Below are positions 1 to 14,157 of a stretch of 64,000 nt of DNA, piece by piece. This DNA is from Liolophura sinensis (Eukaryota > Mollusca > Polyplacophora > Chitonida > Chitonidae). Made by a program: the position numbers and the translations under genes. The stretch covers positions 1-64,000 of the forward strand of contig NW_027018046.1 in assembly GCF_032854445.1 (NCBI RefSeq), given 5' to 3'. Each line of letters opens with the position of its first letter. Within the stretch, counting starts at the first letter, position 1. A model generated the notes under the pieces. The model did no database searches, was not told the DNA's origin, and saw nothing but the letters and a program-made list of their open reading frames with translations.

Positions 1-436
1 GGCACCTTACAAATGTGGGTCTGTGGTCAGTTGTACTTTTTACAGCAGACTGTATCAAGTACCTTGTGTTTTTTATGTACAAATGGTGTGGTTTTTCTAC
101 ACGTAGATAAAGACATTGAGATTGTCTTGGACTTAGAAGTAAGACAATTGCTGGGTGAGTTAAATGAGCTTAGCCCAAAGATTTGACGTCTTCTGGGCTA
201 CCGAAGGGCACATAACTTATAGTCAAAAGTTGAATATAGTAATGACCAGTCGCGATTGTACAGAGTACAGTGTAGCCGATTTCAATTAACAAAAAGACCA
301 GGCAAAAATGCAAAAGTGGAAAAACTGTTTCAGTGCTGCTGGTAAGAGGCTAATCTGACGTATTTTGTGACGAGAAATCGAATGGTGCAAACCGCGTTGC
401 TCTCCGACCAATACTTTTGGCTGTAGTGACAATTGA
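1..436 (+). repeat. Partial unit at left window edge (class T)
   Basis: The window opens about 112 bases into a unit, inside the class-defining block (CAAATGTGGGTCTGTGG, class T with CAAATG). The remainder runs to the first anchor at 437. The array therefore extends to the left of the window. Confidence 0.9.
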
Positions 437-985
437 ATGATCATTTATGTCATAATCACGTGCCCAGCAACGTCTCTTACTCCATGGAAACCAGGGATAT
501 TTGCAATTTTTCAACAGCTGCCGATGCCTGGCTCAATTCCGCATCTTTTGGCACCTTACTGAAGTGGGTCAGTGTTCAGTTGTACTTTTTACAGCAGACT
601 GTATCAAGTACCTTGTGTTTCTCACGTACAAATGGTATGGTTTTTCTACACGTAGATAAAGACATTGAGATTGTCTTGCACTTAGAAGTAAGGCAATTGC
701 TGGGTGAGTTAAATGGGCTTGGCCCAAAGATTTCAGGTCTTCTGGGCTACCGAAGGGCACATAACTTATAGTCAAAAGTTGAATATAGTAATGACCAGTC
801 GCGATTGTACAGAGTACAGTGTAGCCGATTTCAATTAACAAAAAGACCAGGCAAAAATGCAAAAGTGCGAAAACTGTTCCAGTGCTGCTGGTAAGAGGCT
901 AATCCGACGTATTTTGTGACGAGAAATCGTATGGTGCAAACCGCGTTGCTCTCCGACCAATACTTTTGGCTGTAGTGACAATTGA

Positions 986-2635
986 ATGATCATTTATGTC
1001 ATAATCACGTGCCCAGCAACGGCTCTTACTCCATGGAAACCAGGGAAATTTGCAATTTTTCAACAGCTGCCGATGCCTGGCTCAATTCCGCATCTTTTGG
1101 TTTGGCACCTTACTGAAGTGGGTCAGTGTTCAGTTGTACTTTTTACAGCAGACTGTATCAAGTACCTTGTGTTTTTTATGTACAAATGGTCTGGTTTTTC
1201 TACACGTAGATAAAGACATTGAGATTGTCTTGGACTTAGAAGTAAGACAATTGCTGGGTGAGTTAAATGGGCTTGGCCGAAAGATTTGACGTCCTCTGGG
1301 CTACCGAAGGGCACATAACTTATAGTCAAAAGTTGAATATAGTAATGACCAGTCGCGATTGTACAGAGTACAGTGTAGCCGATTTCAATTAACAAAAAGA
1401 CCAGGTAAAAATGCAAAGTGGAAAAACTGTTCCAGTGCTGCTGGTAAGAGGCTAATCCGACGTATTTTGTGACAAGAAATTGAATGGTGCAAACCGCGTT
1501 GCTCTCCGACCAATACTTTTGGCTGTAGTGACAATTGAATGATCATTTATGTCATAATCACGTGCCCAGCACGGCTCTTACTCCATGGAAACCAGGGATA
1601 TTTGCAATTTTTCAACAGCTGCCGATGCCTGGCTCAATTCCGCATTTTTTGGCACCTTACTGAAGTGGTCAGTGTTCAGTTGTGCTTTTTACAGCAGACT
1701 GTATCAAGGACCTTGTGTTTCTTAGGTACAAATGGTGTGGTTTTTCTACACGTAGATAAAGACATTGAGATTGTCTTGGACTGAGAAGTAAGACAATTGC
1801 TGGTGAGTTAAATGGGCTTAGCCCAAAGATTTGACGTCTTCTGGGCTACGAAGGGCACATAACTTATAGTCAAAAGTTGAATATAGTAATGACCAGTCGC
1901 GATTGTACAGAGTACAGTGTAGCCGATTTCAATTAACAAAAAGACCAGGCAAAAACGCAAAATTGAAAAAAAATTCTTCCAGTGCTGCTGGTAAGAGACT
2001 AATCCGACGTATTTTGTGACGACAAATCGAATGGTGCAAACCGCGTTGCTCTCCGACCAATACTTTTGGCTGTAGTGACAATTGAATGATGATTTATGTC
2101 ATAATCACATGCACAGCAACGGCTCTTACTCCATGGAAACCAGGGAAATTGGCAATTTTTCAACAGCTGCCGATACCTGGCCCAATTGCGCATCTTTTGG
2201 CACCTTATAAATGTGGGTCTGTGGTCAGTTGTACTTTTTACAGCAGACTGTATCAAGTACCTTGTGTTTTTTTATGTACAAATGGTATGGTTTTTCTACA
2301 CGTAGATAAAGACATTGAGATTGTCTTGGAATGAGAAGTAAGACAATTGCTGGGTGAGTTAAATGGGCTTAGCCCAAAGATTTGACGTCTTCTGGGCTAC
2401 CGAAGGGCACATAACTTATAGTCAAAAGTTGAATATAGTAATGACCAGTCGCGATTGTACAGAGTACAGTGTAGCCGATTTCAATTAACAAAAAGACCAG
2501 GTAAAAATGCAAAAGTGGAAAAACTGTTCCAGTGCTGCTGGTAAGAGGCTAATCCGACGTATTTTGTGACGAGAAATCGAATGGTGCAAACCGCGTTGCT
2601 CTCCGACCAATACTTTTGCCTGTAGTGACAATTGA
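986..2635 (+). repeat. Copy 1 of an 11-unit-offset duplication
   Basis: The C, C, T run at 986, 1539 and 2086 pairs with the run at 7024, 7573 and 8123, offset 6034-6038 bp. Shared private variants are ATCGTATGGTGC just upstream (about 926 and 6964), CTTAGGTAC plus AAGGACC in the second unit, and CACATGCAC in the third. This left copy has more one-base deletions (1417, about 1571, 1666, 1801, 1848). Confidence 0.75.
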
Positions 2636-5495
2636 ATGATCATTTATGTCATAATCACGTGCCCAGCAACGGCTCTTACTCCATGGAAACCAGGGATATT
2701 TGCAATTTTTCAACAGCTGCCGATGCCTGGCTCAATTCCGCATCTTTTGGCACCTTACGTGGGTCAGTGTTCAGTTGTACTTTTTACAGCAGACTGTATC
2801 AAGTACCTTGTGTTTTTCACGTACAAATGGTGTGGTTTTTCTACACGTAGATAAAGACATTGAGATTGTCTTGCACTTAGAAGTAAGGCAATTGCTGGGT
2901 GAGTTAAATGGGCTTGGCCCAAAGATTTGACGTCTTCTGGGCTACCGAAGGGCACATAACTTATAGTCAAAAGTTGAATATAGTAATGACCAGTCGCGAT
3001 TGTACAGAGTACAGTGTAGCCGATTTCAATTAACAAAAAGACCAGGCAAAAACGCAAAATTGGAAAATTTGTTCCAGTGCTGCTGGTAAGATGCTAATCC
3101 GACGTATTTTGTGACGACAAATCGAATGGTGCAAACCGCGTTGCTCTCCGACCAATACTTTTGCCTGTAGCGACAATTCAATGATCATTTATGTCATAAT
3201 CACGTGCACAGCAACGGCTCTTACTCCATGGAAACCAGGGAAATTTGCAATTTTTCAACAGCTGCCGATGCCTAGCCCAATTCAGCATCTTTTGGCACCT
3301 TACAAATGTGGGTCTGTGGTCAGTTGTACTTTTTACAGCAGACTGTATCAAGTACCTTGTGTTTTTTATGTACAAATGGTGTGGTTTTTCTACACGTAGA
3401 TAAAGACATTGAGATTGTCTTGCACTTAGAAGTAAGACAATTGCTGGGTGAGTTAAATGAGCTGAGCCCAAAGATTTGACGTCTTCTGGGTTACCGAAGG
3501 GCACATAACTTATAGTCAAAAGTTGAATATAGTAATGACCAGTCGCGATTGTACAGAGTACAGTGTAGCCGATTTCAATTAACAAAAAGACCAGGCAAAA
3601 ACGCAAAATTGGAAAAATTGTTCCAGTGCTGCTGGTCAGAGGCTAATCCGACGTATTTTGTGACGACAAATCGAATGGTGCAAACCGCGTTGCTCTCCGA
3701 CCAATACTTTTGCCTGTAGTGACAATTGAATGATGATTTATGTCATAATCACGTGCCCAGCAACGGCTCTTACTCCATGGAAACCAGGGAAATTGGCAAT
3801 TTTTCAACAGCTGCCGATACCTGGCCCAATTGCGCATCTTTTGGCACCTTATAAATGTGGGTCTGTGGTCAGTTGTACTTTTTACAGCGGACTGTATCAA
3901 GTACCTTGTGTTTATTATGTACAAATGGTGTGGTTTTTCTACACGTAGATAAAGACATTGAGATTGTCTTGGACTGAGAAGTAAGACAATTGCTGGGTGA
4001 GTTAAATGGGCTTAGCCCAAAGATTTGACGTCTTCTGGGCTACCGAAGGGCACATAACTTATAGTCAAAAGTTGAATATAGTAATGACCAGTCGCGATTG
4101 TACAGAGTACAGTGTAGCCGATTTCAATTAATAAAAAGACCAGGTAAAAATGCAAAAGTGGAAAAACTGTTCCAGTGCTGCTGGTAAGAGGCTAATCCGA
4201 CGTATTTTGTGACGAGAAATCGAATGGTGCAAACCGCGTTGCTCTCCGACCAATGCTTTTGGCTGTAGCGACAATTGAATGATCATTTATGTCATAATCA
4301 CGTGCCCAGCAACGGCTCTTACTCCATGGAAACCAGGGATATTTGCAATTTTTAACAGCTGCCGATGCCTGGCGCAATTCCGCATCTTTTGGCTCCTTAT
4401 AAATGTGGGTCAGTGTTTAGTTGTACTTTTTACAGCAGACTGTATCAAGTACCTTGTGTTTTTTATGTACAAATGGTGTGGTTTTTCTACAAGTAGATAA
4501 AGACATTGAGATTGTCTTGGACTTAGAAGTAAGACAATTGCTGGGTGAGTTAAATGGGCTTGGCCCAAAGCTTTCAGGTCTTCTGGGCAACTGAAGGGCA
4601 CATAACTTATAGTCAAAAGTTGAATATAGTAATGACCAGTCGCGATTGTACAGAGTACAGTGTAGCCGATTTCAATTAACAAAAAGACCAGGTAAAAATG
4701 CAAAAGTGGAAAAACTGTTCCAGTGCTGCTGGTAAGAGGCTAATCCGACGTATTTTGTGACGAGAAATTGAGTGGTGCAAACCGCTTTGCTCTCCGACCA
4801 ATACTTGTGGCTGTAGTGACAATTGAATGATCATTTATGTCATAATCACGTGCCCAGCAACGGCTCTTACTCCATGGAAACCAGGGATATTTGCAATTTT
4901 TCAACAGCTGCCGATGCCTGGCTCAATTCCGCATCTTTTGGCACCTTACTGAAGTGGGTCAGTGTTCAGTTGTACTTTTTACAGCAGACTGTATCAAGTA
5001 CCTTGTGTTTCTCACGTACAAATGGTGTGGTTTTTCTACACGTAGATAAAGACATTGAGATTGTCTTGCACTTAGAAGTAAGGCAATTGCTGGGTGAGTT
5101 AAATGGGCTTAGCCCAAAGATTTCAGGTCTTCTGGGCTACCGAAGGGCACATAACTTATAGTCAAAAGTTGAATATAGTAATGACCAGTCGCGATTGTAC
5201 AGAGTACAGTGTAGCCGATTTCAATTAACAAAAAGACCAGGCAAAAATGCAAAAGTGGAAAAACTGTTCCAGTGCTGCTGGTAAGAGGCTAATCCGACGT
5301 ATTTTGTGACGACAAATCGAATGGTGCAAACCGCGTTGCTCTCCGACCAATACTTTTGGCTGTAGTGACAATTGAATGATGATTTATGTCATAATCACGT
5401 GCCCAGCAACGGCTCTTACTCCATGGAAACCAGGGAAATTGGCAATTTTTCAACAGCTGCCGATACCTGGCCCAATTCCGCATCTTTTGGCACCT

Positions 5496-5502
5496 TATAA
5501 AT
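5496..5502 (+). promoter_or_regulatory. TATA-like TATAAAT in class T/K units (example)
   Basis: CACCTTATAAATGTGGG contains a TATA-box-like heptamer. It is present in T, K and K' units and absent from C (TTACTGAAG), D and F (TTATTCCTG) units, so only a part of the array could use it. There is no independent sign of transcription; chance occurrence in AT-rich DNA is the simpler reading. Confidence 0.2.
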
Positions 5503-7023
5503 GTGGGTCTGTGGTCAGCTGTACTTTTTACAGCAGACTGTATCAAGTACCTTGTGTTTTTTATGTACAAATGGTGTGGTTTTTCTACACGTAGATAAAG
5601 ACAATGAGATTGTCTTGGAATGAGAAGTAAGACAATTGCTGGGTGAGTTAAATGGGCTTAGCCCAAAGATTTGACGTCTTCTGGGCTACCGAAGGGCACA
5701 TAACTTATAGTCAAAAGTTGAATATAGTAATGACCAGTCGCGATTGTACAGAGTACAGTGTAGCCGATTTCAATTAACAAAAAGACCAGGTAAAAATGCA
5801 AAAGTGGAAAAACTGTTCCAGTGCTGCTGGTAAGAGGCTAATCCGACGTATTTTGTGACGAGAAATTGAGTGGTGCAAACCGCGTTGCTCTCCGACGAAT
5901 ACTTTTAGCTGTAGTGACAATTGAATGATCATTTATGTCATAATCACGTGCCCAGCAACGGCTCTTACTCCATGGAAACCAGGGATATTTGCAATTTTTC
6001 AACAGCTGCCGATGCCTGGCTCAATTCCGCATCTTTTGGCACCTTACTGAAGTGGGTCAGTGTTCAGTTGTACTTTTTACAGCAGACTGTATCAAGTACC
6101 TTGTGTTTCTCACGTACAAATGGTATGGTTTTTCTACACGTAGATAAAGACATTGAGATTGTCTTGCACTTAGAAGTAAGGCAATTGCTGGGTGAGTTAA
6201 ATGGGCTTAGCCGAAAGATTTGACGTCTTCTGGGCTACCGAAGGGCACATAACTTATAGTCAAAAGTTGAATATAGTAATGACCAGTCGCGATTGTACAG
6301 AGTACAGTGTAGCCGATTTCAATTAACAAAAACACCAGGCAAAAATGCAAAAGTGGAAAAATTGTTTCAGTGCTGCTGGTAAGAGGCTAATCCGACGTAT
6401 TTTGTGACGAGAAATCGAATGGTGCAAACCGCGTTGCTCTCCGACTAATACTTTTGGCTGTAGCGACAATTGAATGATCATTTATGTCATAATCACGTGC
6501 CCAGCAACGGCTCTTACTCCATGCAAAAAAAGGAATATTTGCAATTTTTTAACAGCTGCCGATGCCTGGCCCAATTCCGCATCTTTTGGTACCTTATAAA
6601 TGTGGGTCAGTGTTTAGTTGTACTTTTTACAGCAGACTGTATCAAGTACCTTGTGTTTTTCACGTACAAATGGTGTGGTTTTTCTACACGTAGATAAAGA
6701 CATTGAGATTGTCGTGGACTTAGAAGTAAGGCAATTGCTGGGTGAGTTAAATGGGCTTAGCCCAAAAATTTCAGGTCTTCTGGGCTACCGAAGGGCACAT
6801 AACTTATAGTCAAAAGTTGAATATAGTAATGACCAGTCGCGATTGTACAGAGTACAGTGTAGCCGATTTCAATTAACAAAAAGACCAGGCAAAAATGCAA
6901 AAGTGCGAAAACTGTTCCAGTGCTGCTGGTAAGAGGCTAATCCGACGTATTTTGTGACGAGAAATCGTATGGTGCAAACCGCGTTGCTCTCCGACCAATA
7001 CTTTTGGCTGTAGTGACAATTGA

Positions 7024-8671
7024 ATGATCATTTATGTCATAATCACGTGCCCAGCAACGGCTCTTACTCCATGGAAACCAGGGAAATTTGCAATTTTTCA
7101 ACAGCTGCCGATGCCTGGCTCAATTCCGCATCTTTTGGCACCTTACTGAAGTGGGTCAGTGTTCAGTTGTACTTTTTACAGCAGACTGTATCAAGTACCT
7201 TGTGTTTTTTATGTACAAATGGTCTGGTTTTTCTACACGTAGATAAAGACATTGAGATTGTCTTGGATTTAGAAGTAAGACAATTGCTGGGTGAGTTAAA
7301 TGGGCTTGGCCCAAAGATTTGACGTCCTCTGGGCTACCGAAGGGCACATAACTTATAGTCAAAAGTTGAATATAGTAATGACCAGTCGCGATTGTACAGA
7401 GTACAGTGTAGCCGATTTCAATTAACAAAAAGACCAGGTAAAAATGCAAAAGTGGAAAAACTGTTCCAGTGCTGCTGGTAAGAGGCTAATCCGACGTATT
7501 TTGTGACAAGAAATTGAATGGTGCAAACCGCGTTGCTCTCCGACCAATACTTTTGGCTGTAGTGACAATTGAATGATCATTTATGTCATAATCACGTGCA
7601 CAGCAACGGCTCTTACTCCATGGAAACCAGGGATATTTGCAATTTTTCAACAGCTGCCGATGCCTGGCTCAATTCCGCATTTTTTGGCACCTTACTGAAG
7701 TGGGTCAGTGTTCAGTTGTGCTTTTTACAGCAGACTGTATCAAGGACCTTGTGTTTCTTAGGTACAAATGGTGTGGTTTTTCTACACGTAGATAAAGACA
7801 TTGAGATTGTCTTGGACTGAGAAGTAAGACAATTGCTGGGTGAGTTAAATGGGCTTAGCCGAAAGATTTGACGTCTTCTGGGCTACCGAAGGGCACATAA
7901 CTTATAGTCAAAAGTTGAATATAGTAATGACCAGTCGCGATTGTACAGAGTACAGTGTAGCCGATTTCAATTAACAAAAAGACCAGGCAAAAACGCAAAA
8001 TTGAAAAAAATTCTTCCAGTGCTGCTGGTAAGAGACTAATCCGACGTATTTTGTGACGACAAATCGAATGGTGCAAACCGCGTTGCTCTCCGACCAATAC
8101 TTTTGGCTTTAGTGACAATTGAATGATGATTTATGTCATAATCACATGCACAGCAACGGCTCTTACTCCATGGAAACCAGGGAAATTGGCAATTTTTCAA
8201 CAGCTGCCGATACCTGGCCCAATTCCGCAACTTTTGGCACCTTATAAATGTGGGTCTGTGGTCAGTTGTACTTTTTACAGCAGACTGTATCAAGTACCTT
8301 GTGTTTTTTATGTACAAATGGTGTGGTTTTTCTACACGTAGATAAAGACATTGAGATTGTCTTGGACTTAGAAGTAAGACAATTGCTGGGTGAGTTAAAT
8401 GGGCTTAGCCCAAAGATTTGACGTCTTCTGGGCTACCGAAGGGCACATAACTGATAGTCAAAAGTTGAATATAGTAATGACCAGTCGCGATTGTACAGAG
8501 TACAGTGTAGCCGATTTCAATTAACAAAAAGACCAGGTAAAAATGCAAAAGTGGAAAAACTGTTCCAGTGCTGCTGGTAAGAGGCTAATCCGACGTATTT
8601 TGTGACGAGAAATCGAATGGTGCAAACCGCGTTGCTCTCCAACCAATACTTTTGGCTGTAGTGACAATTGA
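7024..8671 (+). repeat. Copy 2 of the 11-unit-offset duplication
   Basis: This is the partner of 986-2635 and the cleaner copy of the two. The 5 bp TTTGG duplication of the left copy is missing here, so that change arose after the duplication or was lost. A third, partial relative of the first unit starts at 10319, where it is followed directly by a class D unit (10868) like that at 2636. Confidence 0.72.
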
Positions 8672-10867
8672 ATGATCATTTATGTCATAATCACGTGCCC
8701 AGCAACGGCTCTTACTCCATGGAAACCAGGGAAATTTGCAATTTTTCAACATCTGCCGATGCCTGGCTCAATTCCGCATCTTTTGGCACCTTACTGAAGT
8801 GGGTCAGTGTTCAGTTGTACTTTTTACAGCAGACTGTATCAAGTACCTTGTGTTTTTCACGTACAAATGGTGTGGTTTTTCTACACGTAGATAAAGACAT
8901 TGAGATTGTCTTGGACTTAGAAGTAAGACAATTGCTGGGTGAGTTAAATGGGCTTAGCCCAAAGATTTGACGTCTTCTGGGCTACCGAAGGGCACATAAC
9001 TTATAGTCAAAAGTTGAATATAGTAATGACCAGTCGCGATTGTACAGAGTACAGTGTAGCCGATTTCAATTAACAAAAAGACCAGGCAAAAATGCAAAAG
9101 TGGAAAAAGTGTTTCAGTGCTGCTGGTAAGAGGCTAATCCGACGTATTTTGTGACGAGAAATCGAATGGTGCAAACCGCGTTGCTCTCCGACAAATACTT
9201 TTGGCTGTAGCGACAATTGAATGATCATTGATGTCATAATCATGTGCCCAGCAACGGCTCTTACTCCATGGAAACCAGGCATATTTGCAATTTTTTAACA
9301 GCTGCCGATGCCTGGCCCAATTCCGCATCTTTTGGCACCTTATAAATGTGGGTCAGTGTTTAGTTGTACTTTTTACAGCAGACTGTATCAAGTACCTTGT
9401 GTTTTTTATGTACAAATGGTGTGGTTTTTCTACACGTAGATAAAGACATTGAGATTGTCTTGCACTTAGAAGTAAGGCAATTGCTGGGTGAGTTAAATGG
9501 GCTTGGCCCAAAAATTTCAGGTCTTCTGGGCTACCGAAGGGCACATAACTTATAGTCAAAAGTTGAATATAGTAATGACCAGTCGCGATTGTACAGAGTA
9601 CAGTGTAGCCGATTTCAATTAACAAAAAGACCAGGCAAAAATGCAAAAGTGCGAAAACTGTTCCAGTGCTGCTGGTAAGAGGCTAATCCGACGTATTTTG
9701 TGACGAGAAATCGAATGGTGCAAACCGCGTTGCTCTCCGACCAATACTTTTGGATGTAGCGACAATTCAATGATCATTTATGTCATAATCACGTGCCCAG
9801 CAACGGCTCTTACTTCATGGAAACCAGGGATATTTGCAATTTTTCAACAGCTGCCGATGCCTGGCTCAATTCCGCATCTTTTGGCACCTTACTGAAGTGG
9901 GCCAGTGTTCAGTTGTACTTTTTACAGCAGACTGTATCAAGTACCTTGTGTTTCTCACGTACAAATGGTGTGGTTTTTCTACACGTAGATAAAGACATTG
10001 AGATTGTCTTGCACTTAGAAGTAAGGCAATTGCTGGGTGAGTTAAATGGGCTTGGCCCAAAGATTTCAGGTCTTCTGGGCTACCGAAAGGCACATAACTT
10101 ATAGTCAAATGTTGAATATAGTAATGACCAGTCGCGATTGTACAGAGTACAGTGTAGCCGATTTCAATTAACAAAAAGACCAGGCAAAAATGCAAAAGTG
10201 CGAAAACTGTTCCAGTGCTGCTGGTAAGAGGCTAATCCGACGTATTTTGTGACGAGAAATCGTATGGTGCAAACCGCGTTGCTCTCCGACCAATACTTTT
10301 GGCTGTAGTGACAATTAAATGATCATTTATGTCATAATCACGTGCCCAGCAACGGCTCTTACTCCATGGAAACCAGGGAAATTTGCAATTTTTCAACAGC
10401 TGCCGATGCCTGGCTCAATTCCGCATCTTTTGGCACCTTACTGAAGTGGGTCAGTGTTCAGTTGTACTTTTTACAGCAGACTGTATCAAGTACCTTGTGT
10501 TTTTTATGTACAAATGGTCTGGTTTTTCTACACGTAGATAAAGACATTGAGATTGCCTTGGACTTAGAAGTAAGACAATTGCTGGGTGAGTTAAATGGGC
10601 TTGGCCGAAGGATTTGACGTCTTCTGGGCTACCGAAGGGCACATAACTTATAGTCAAAAGTTGAATATAGTAATGACCAGTCGCGATTGTACAGAGTACA
10701 GTGTAGCCGATTTCAATTAACAAAAAGACCAGGTAAAAATGCAAAAGTGGAAAAACTGTTCCAGTGCTGCTGGTAAGAGGCTAATCCGACGTATTTTGTG
10801 ACGAGAAATTGAATGGTGCAAACCGCGTTGCTCTCCGACCAATACTTTTGGCTGTAGTGACAATTGA

Positions 10868-13800
10868 ATGATCATTTATGTCATAATCACGTGCCCAGCA
10901 ACGGCTCTTACTCCATGGAAACCAGGGATATTTGCAATTTTTCAACAGCTGCCGATGCCTGGCTCAATTCCGCATCTTTTGGCACCTTACGTGGGTCAGT
11001 GTTCAGTTGTACTTTTTACAGCAGACTGTATCAAGTACCTTGTGTTTTTCACGTACAAATGGTGTGGTTTTTCTACACGTAGATAAAGACATTGAGATTG
11101 TCTAGCACTTAGAAGTAAGGCAATTGCTGGGTGAGTTAAATGGGCTTGGCCCAAAGATTTGACGTCTTCTGGGCTACCGAAGGGCACATAACTTATAGTC
11201 AAAAGTTGAATATAGTAATGACCAGTCGCGATTGTACAGAGTACAGTGTAGCCGATTTCAATTAACAAAAAGACCAGGCAAAAACGCAAAATTGGAAAAT
11301 TTGTTCCAGTGCTGCTGGTAAGATGCTAATCCGACGTATTTTGTGACGACAAATCGAATGGTGCAAACCGCGTTGCTCTCCCGACCAATACTTTTGCCTG
11401 TAGCGACAATTCAATGATCATTTATGTCATAATCACGTGCACAGCAACGGCTCTTACTCCATGGAAACCAGGGAAATTTGCAATTTTTCACAGCTGCCGA
11501 TGCCTAGCCCAATTCAGCATCTTTTGGCACCTTACAAATGTGGGTCTGTGGTCAGTTGTACTTTTTACAGCAGACTGTATCAAGTACCTTGTGTTTTTCA
11601 TGTACAAATGGTGTGGTTTTTCTACACGTAGATAAAGACATTGAGATTGTCTTGGACTGAGAAGTAAGACAATTGCTGGGTGAGTTAAATGGGCTTAGCC
11701 CAAAGATTTGACGTCTTCTGGGCTACCGAAGGGCACATAACTTATAGTCAAAAGTTGAATATAGTAATGACCAGTCGCGATTGTACAGAGTACAGTGTAG
11801 CCGATTTCAATTAACAAAAAGACCAGGTAAAAATGCAAAAGTGGAAAAACTGTTCCAGTGCTGCTGGTAAGAGGCCAATCCGACGTATTTTGTGACGAGA
11901 AATTGAGTGGTGCAAACCGCGTTGCTCTCCGACCAATACTTTTGGCTATAGTGACGATTGAATGATCATTTATGTCATAATCACGTGCCCAGCAACGGCT
12001 CTTACTCCATGGAAACCAGGGAAATTTGCAATTTTTCAACAGCTGCCGATGCCTGGCTCAATTCCGCATCTTTTGGCACCTTACTGAAGTGGGTCAGTGT
12101 TCAGTTGTACTTTTTACAGCAGACTGTATCAAGTACCTTGTGTTTCTCAGGTACAAATGGTGTGGTTTTTCTACACGTAGATAAAGACATTGAGATTGTC
12201 TTGCACTTAGAAGTAAGGCAATTGCTGGGTGAGTTAAATGGGCTGAGCCCAATGATTTCAGGTCTTCTGGGCTACCGAAGGGCACATAACTTATAGTCAA
12301 AAGTTGAATATAGTCATGACCAGTCGCGATTGTACAGAGTACAGTGTAGCCGATTTCAATTAACAAAAAGACCAGGCAAAAACGCAAAATTGGAAAAATT
12401 GTTCCAGTGCTGCTGGTAAGAGACTAATCCGACGTATTTTGTGACGACAAATCAAATGCTGCAAACCGCGTTGCTCTCCGACCAATACTTTTGGCTGTAG
12501 TGACAATTGAATGATCATTTATGTCATAATCACGTGCACAGCAACGGCTCTTACTTCATGGAAACCAGGGAAATTTGCAATTTTTCAACAGCTGCCGATA
12601 CCTGGCCCAATTCCGCATCTTTTGGCACCTTATAAATGTGGGTCTGTGGTCAGTTGTACTTTTTACAGCAGACTGTATCAAGTACCTTTTGTTTTTTATG
12701 TACAAATGGTCTGGTTTTTCTACACGTAGATAAAGACATTGAGATTGTCTTGCACTTAGAAGTAATGCAATTGCTGGGTGAGTTAAATGGGCTTAGCCCA
12801 AAGATTTCAGGTCTTCTGGGCTACCGAAGGGCACATAACTTATAGTCAAAAGTTGAATATAGTAATGACCAGTCGCGATTGTACAGAGTACAGTGTAGCC
12901 GATTTCAATTAACAAAAAGACCAGGCAAAAACGCAAAATTGGAAAAATTCTTCCAGTGCTGCTGGTAAGAGGCTAATCCGACGTATTTTGTGACGACAAA
13001 TCGAATGGTGCAAACCGCGTTGCTCTCCGACCAATACTTTTGGCTGTAGTGACAATTGAATGATCATTTATGTCATAATCACGTGCCCAGCAACGGCTCT
13101 TAAACCATGGAAACCAGGGAAATTGGCAATTTTTCAACAGCTGCCGATGCGTGGCTCAATTCCGCATCTTTTGGCACCTTACTGAAGTGAGTCAGTGTTC
13201 AGTTGTACTTTTTACAGCAGACTGTATCAAGTACCTTGTGTTTTTTATGTACAAATGGTGTGGTTTTTCTACACGTAGATAAAGACATTGAGATTGTCTT
13301 GCACTTAGAAGTAAGGCAATTGCTGGGTGAGTTAAATGGGCTTGGCCCAAAGATTTCAGGTCTTCTGGGCTACCGAAGGGCACATAACTTATAGTCAAAA
13401 GTTAAATATAGTAATGACCAGTCGCGATTGTACAGAGTACAGCGTAGCCGATTTCAATTAACAAAAAGACCAGGCAAAAACGCAAAATTGGAAAAATTGT
13501 TCCAGTGCTGCTGGTAAGATGCTAATCCGACGTATTTTGTGACGACAAATCGAATGGTGCAAACCGCGTTGCTCTCCGACTAATACTTTTGCCTGTAGCG
13601 ACAATTGAATGATCATTTATGTCATAATCACGTGCACAGCAACGGCTCTTACTCCATGGAAACCAGGGAAATTTGCAATTTTTCAACAGCTGCCGATGCG
13701 TGGCTCAATTCCGCATCTTTTGGCACCTTACTGAAGTGAGTCAGTGTTCAGTTGTACTTTTTACAGCAGACTGTATCAAGTACCTTGTGTTTTTCATGTA

Positions 13801-14157
13801 CAAATGGTGTGGTTTTTCTACACGTAGATAAAGACATTGAGATTGTCTTGCACTTAGAAGTAAGGCAATTGCTGGGTGAGTTAAATGGGCTTGGCCCAAA
13901 GATTTGACGTTTTCTGGGCTACCGAAGGGCACATAACTTATAGTCAAAAGTTGAATATAGTAATGACCAGTCGCGAATGTACAGAGTACAGTGTAGCCGA
14001 TTTCAATTAACAAAAAGACCAGGTAAAAATGCAAAAGTGGAAAAACTGTTCCAGTGCTGCTGGTAAGAGGCTAATCCGACGTATTTTGTGACGAGAAATC
14101 GAGTGGTGCAAACCGCGTTGCTCTCCGACTAATACTTTTGGCTGTAGCGACAATTGA
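10868..14157 (+). repeat. Six-unit block, copy 1 (seven-unit offset)
   Basis: Unit anchors are 10868 (D), 11414 (T), 11962 (C), 12511 (T), 13060 (C, GTGAG) and 13609 (C, GTGAG). The same class order recurs from 14707, offset 3839-3844 bp. Shared private variants include AAATGCTGCAAACC near 12453 and 16299, AGTACCTTTTG near 12681 and 16526, TCTTAAACCATGG near 13098 and 16942, GATGCGTGGC, and TCGCGAATGTAC near 13972 and 17815. The seventh unit (14158, class C with GGGAACTTTACAA) has no partner in the second copy; it resembles the unit at 26789 instead. Confidence 0.85.
11695..12039 (-). other. Open frame crossing a unit boundary
   Basis: The nearly universal minus-strand TAG (GAGGCTAATCC on the plus strand) is changed to TGG by GAGGCCAATCC near 11876, so the frame runs from one unit into the next. 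It shows that the minus-strand frame is held in register between units, but one such case in an array of 117 is not evidence of coding. Confidence 0.3.

Larger units (their letters stand above)
437..10867 (+). repeat. Array zone 1: mixed C, T, K and D units
   Basis: Unit anchors are 437, 986, 1539, 2086, 2636, 3181, 3730, 4279, 4827, 5376, 5925, 6474, 7024, 7573, 8123, 8672, 9221, 9770 and 10319. Classes in order are C C C T D T T K C T C K C C T C K C C. The three units from 986 correspond to the three from 7024 (11 units away), sharing private variants: TATGGTGC before the first of them, and CTTAGGTAC in the units at 1539 and 7573. The unit at 986 also has a 5 bp duplication (TTTGGTTTGGCACC, near 1096). 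CACGTG is CACATG in the units at 2086 and 8123, and CATGTG in the unit at 9221. No gene is seen. Confidence 0.88.

Noticed and set aside
4128-4135. AATAAA polyadenylation-like hexamers (near 4130, 45612, 49272)
   Set aside because: They arise from single private substitutions in isolated units and are not conserved, so they are chance matches.
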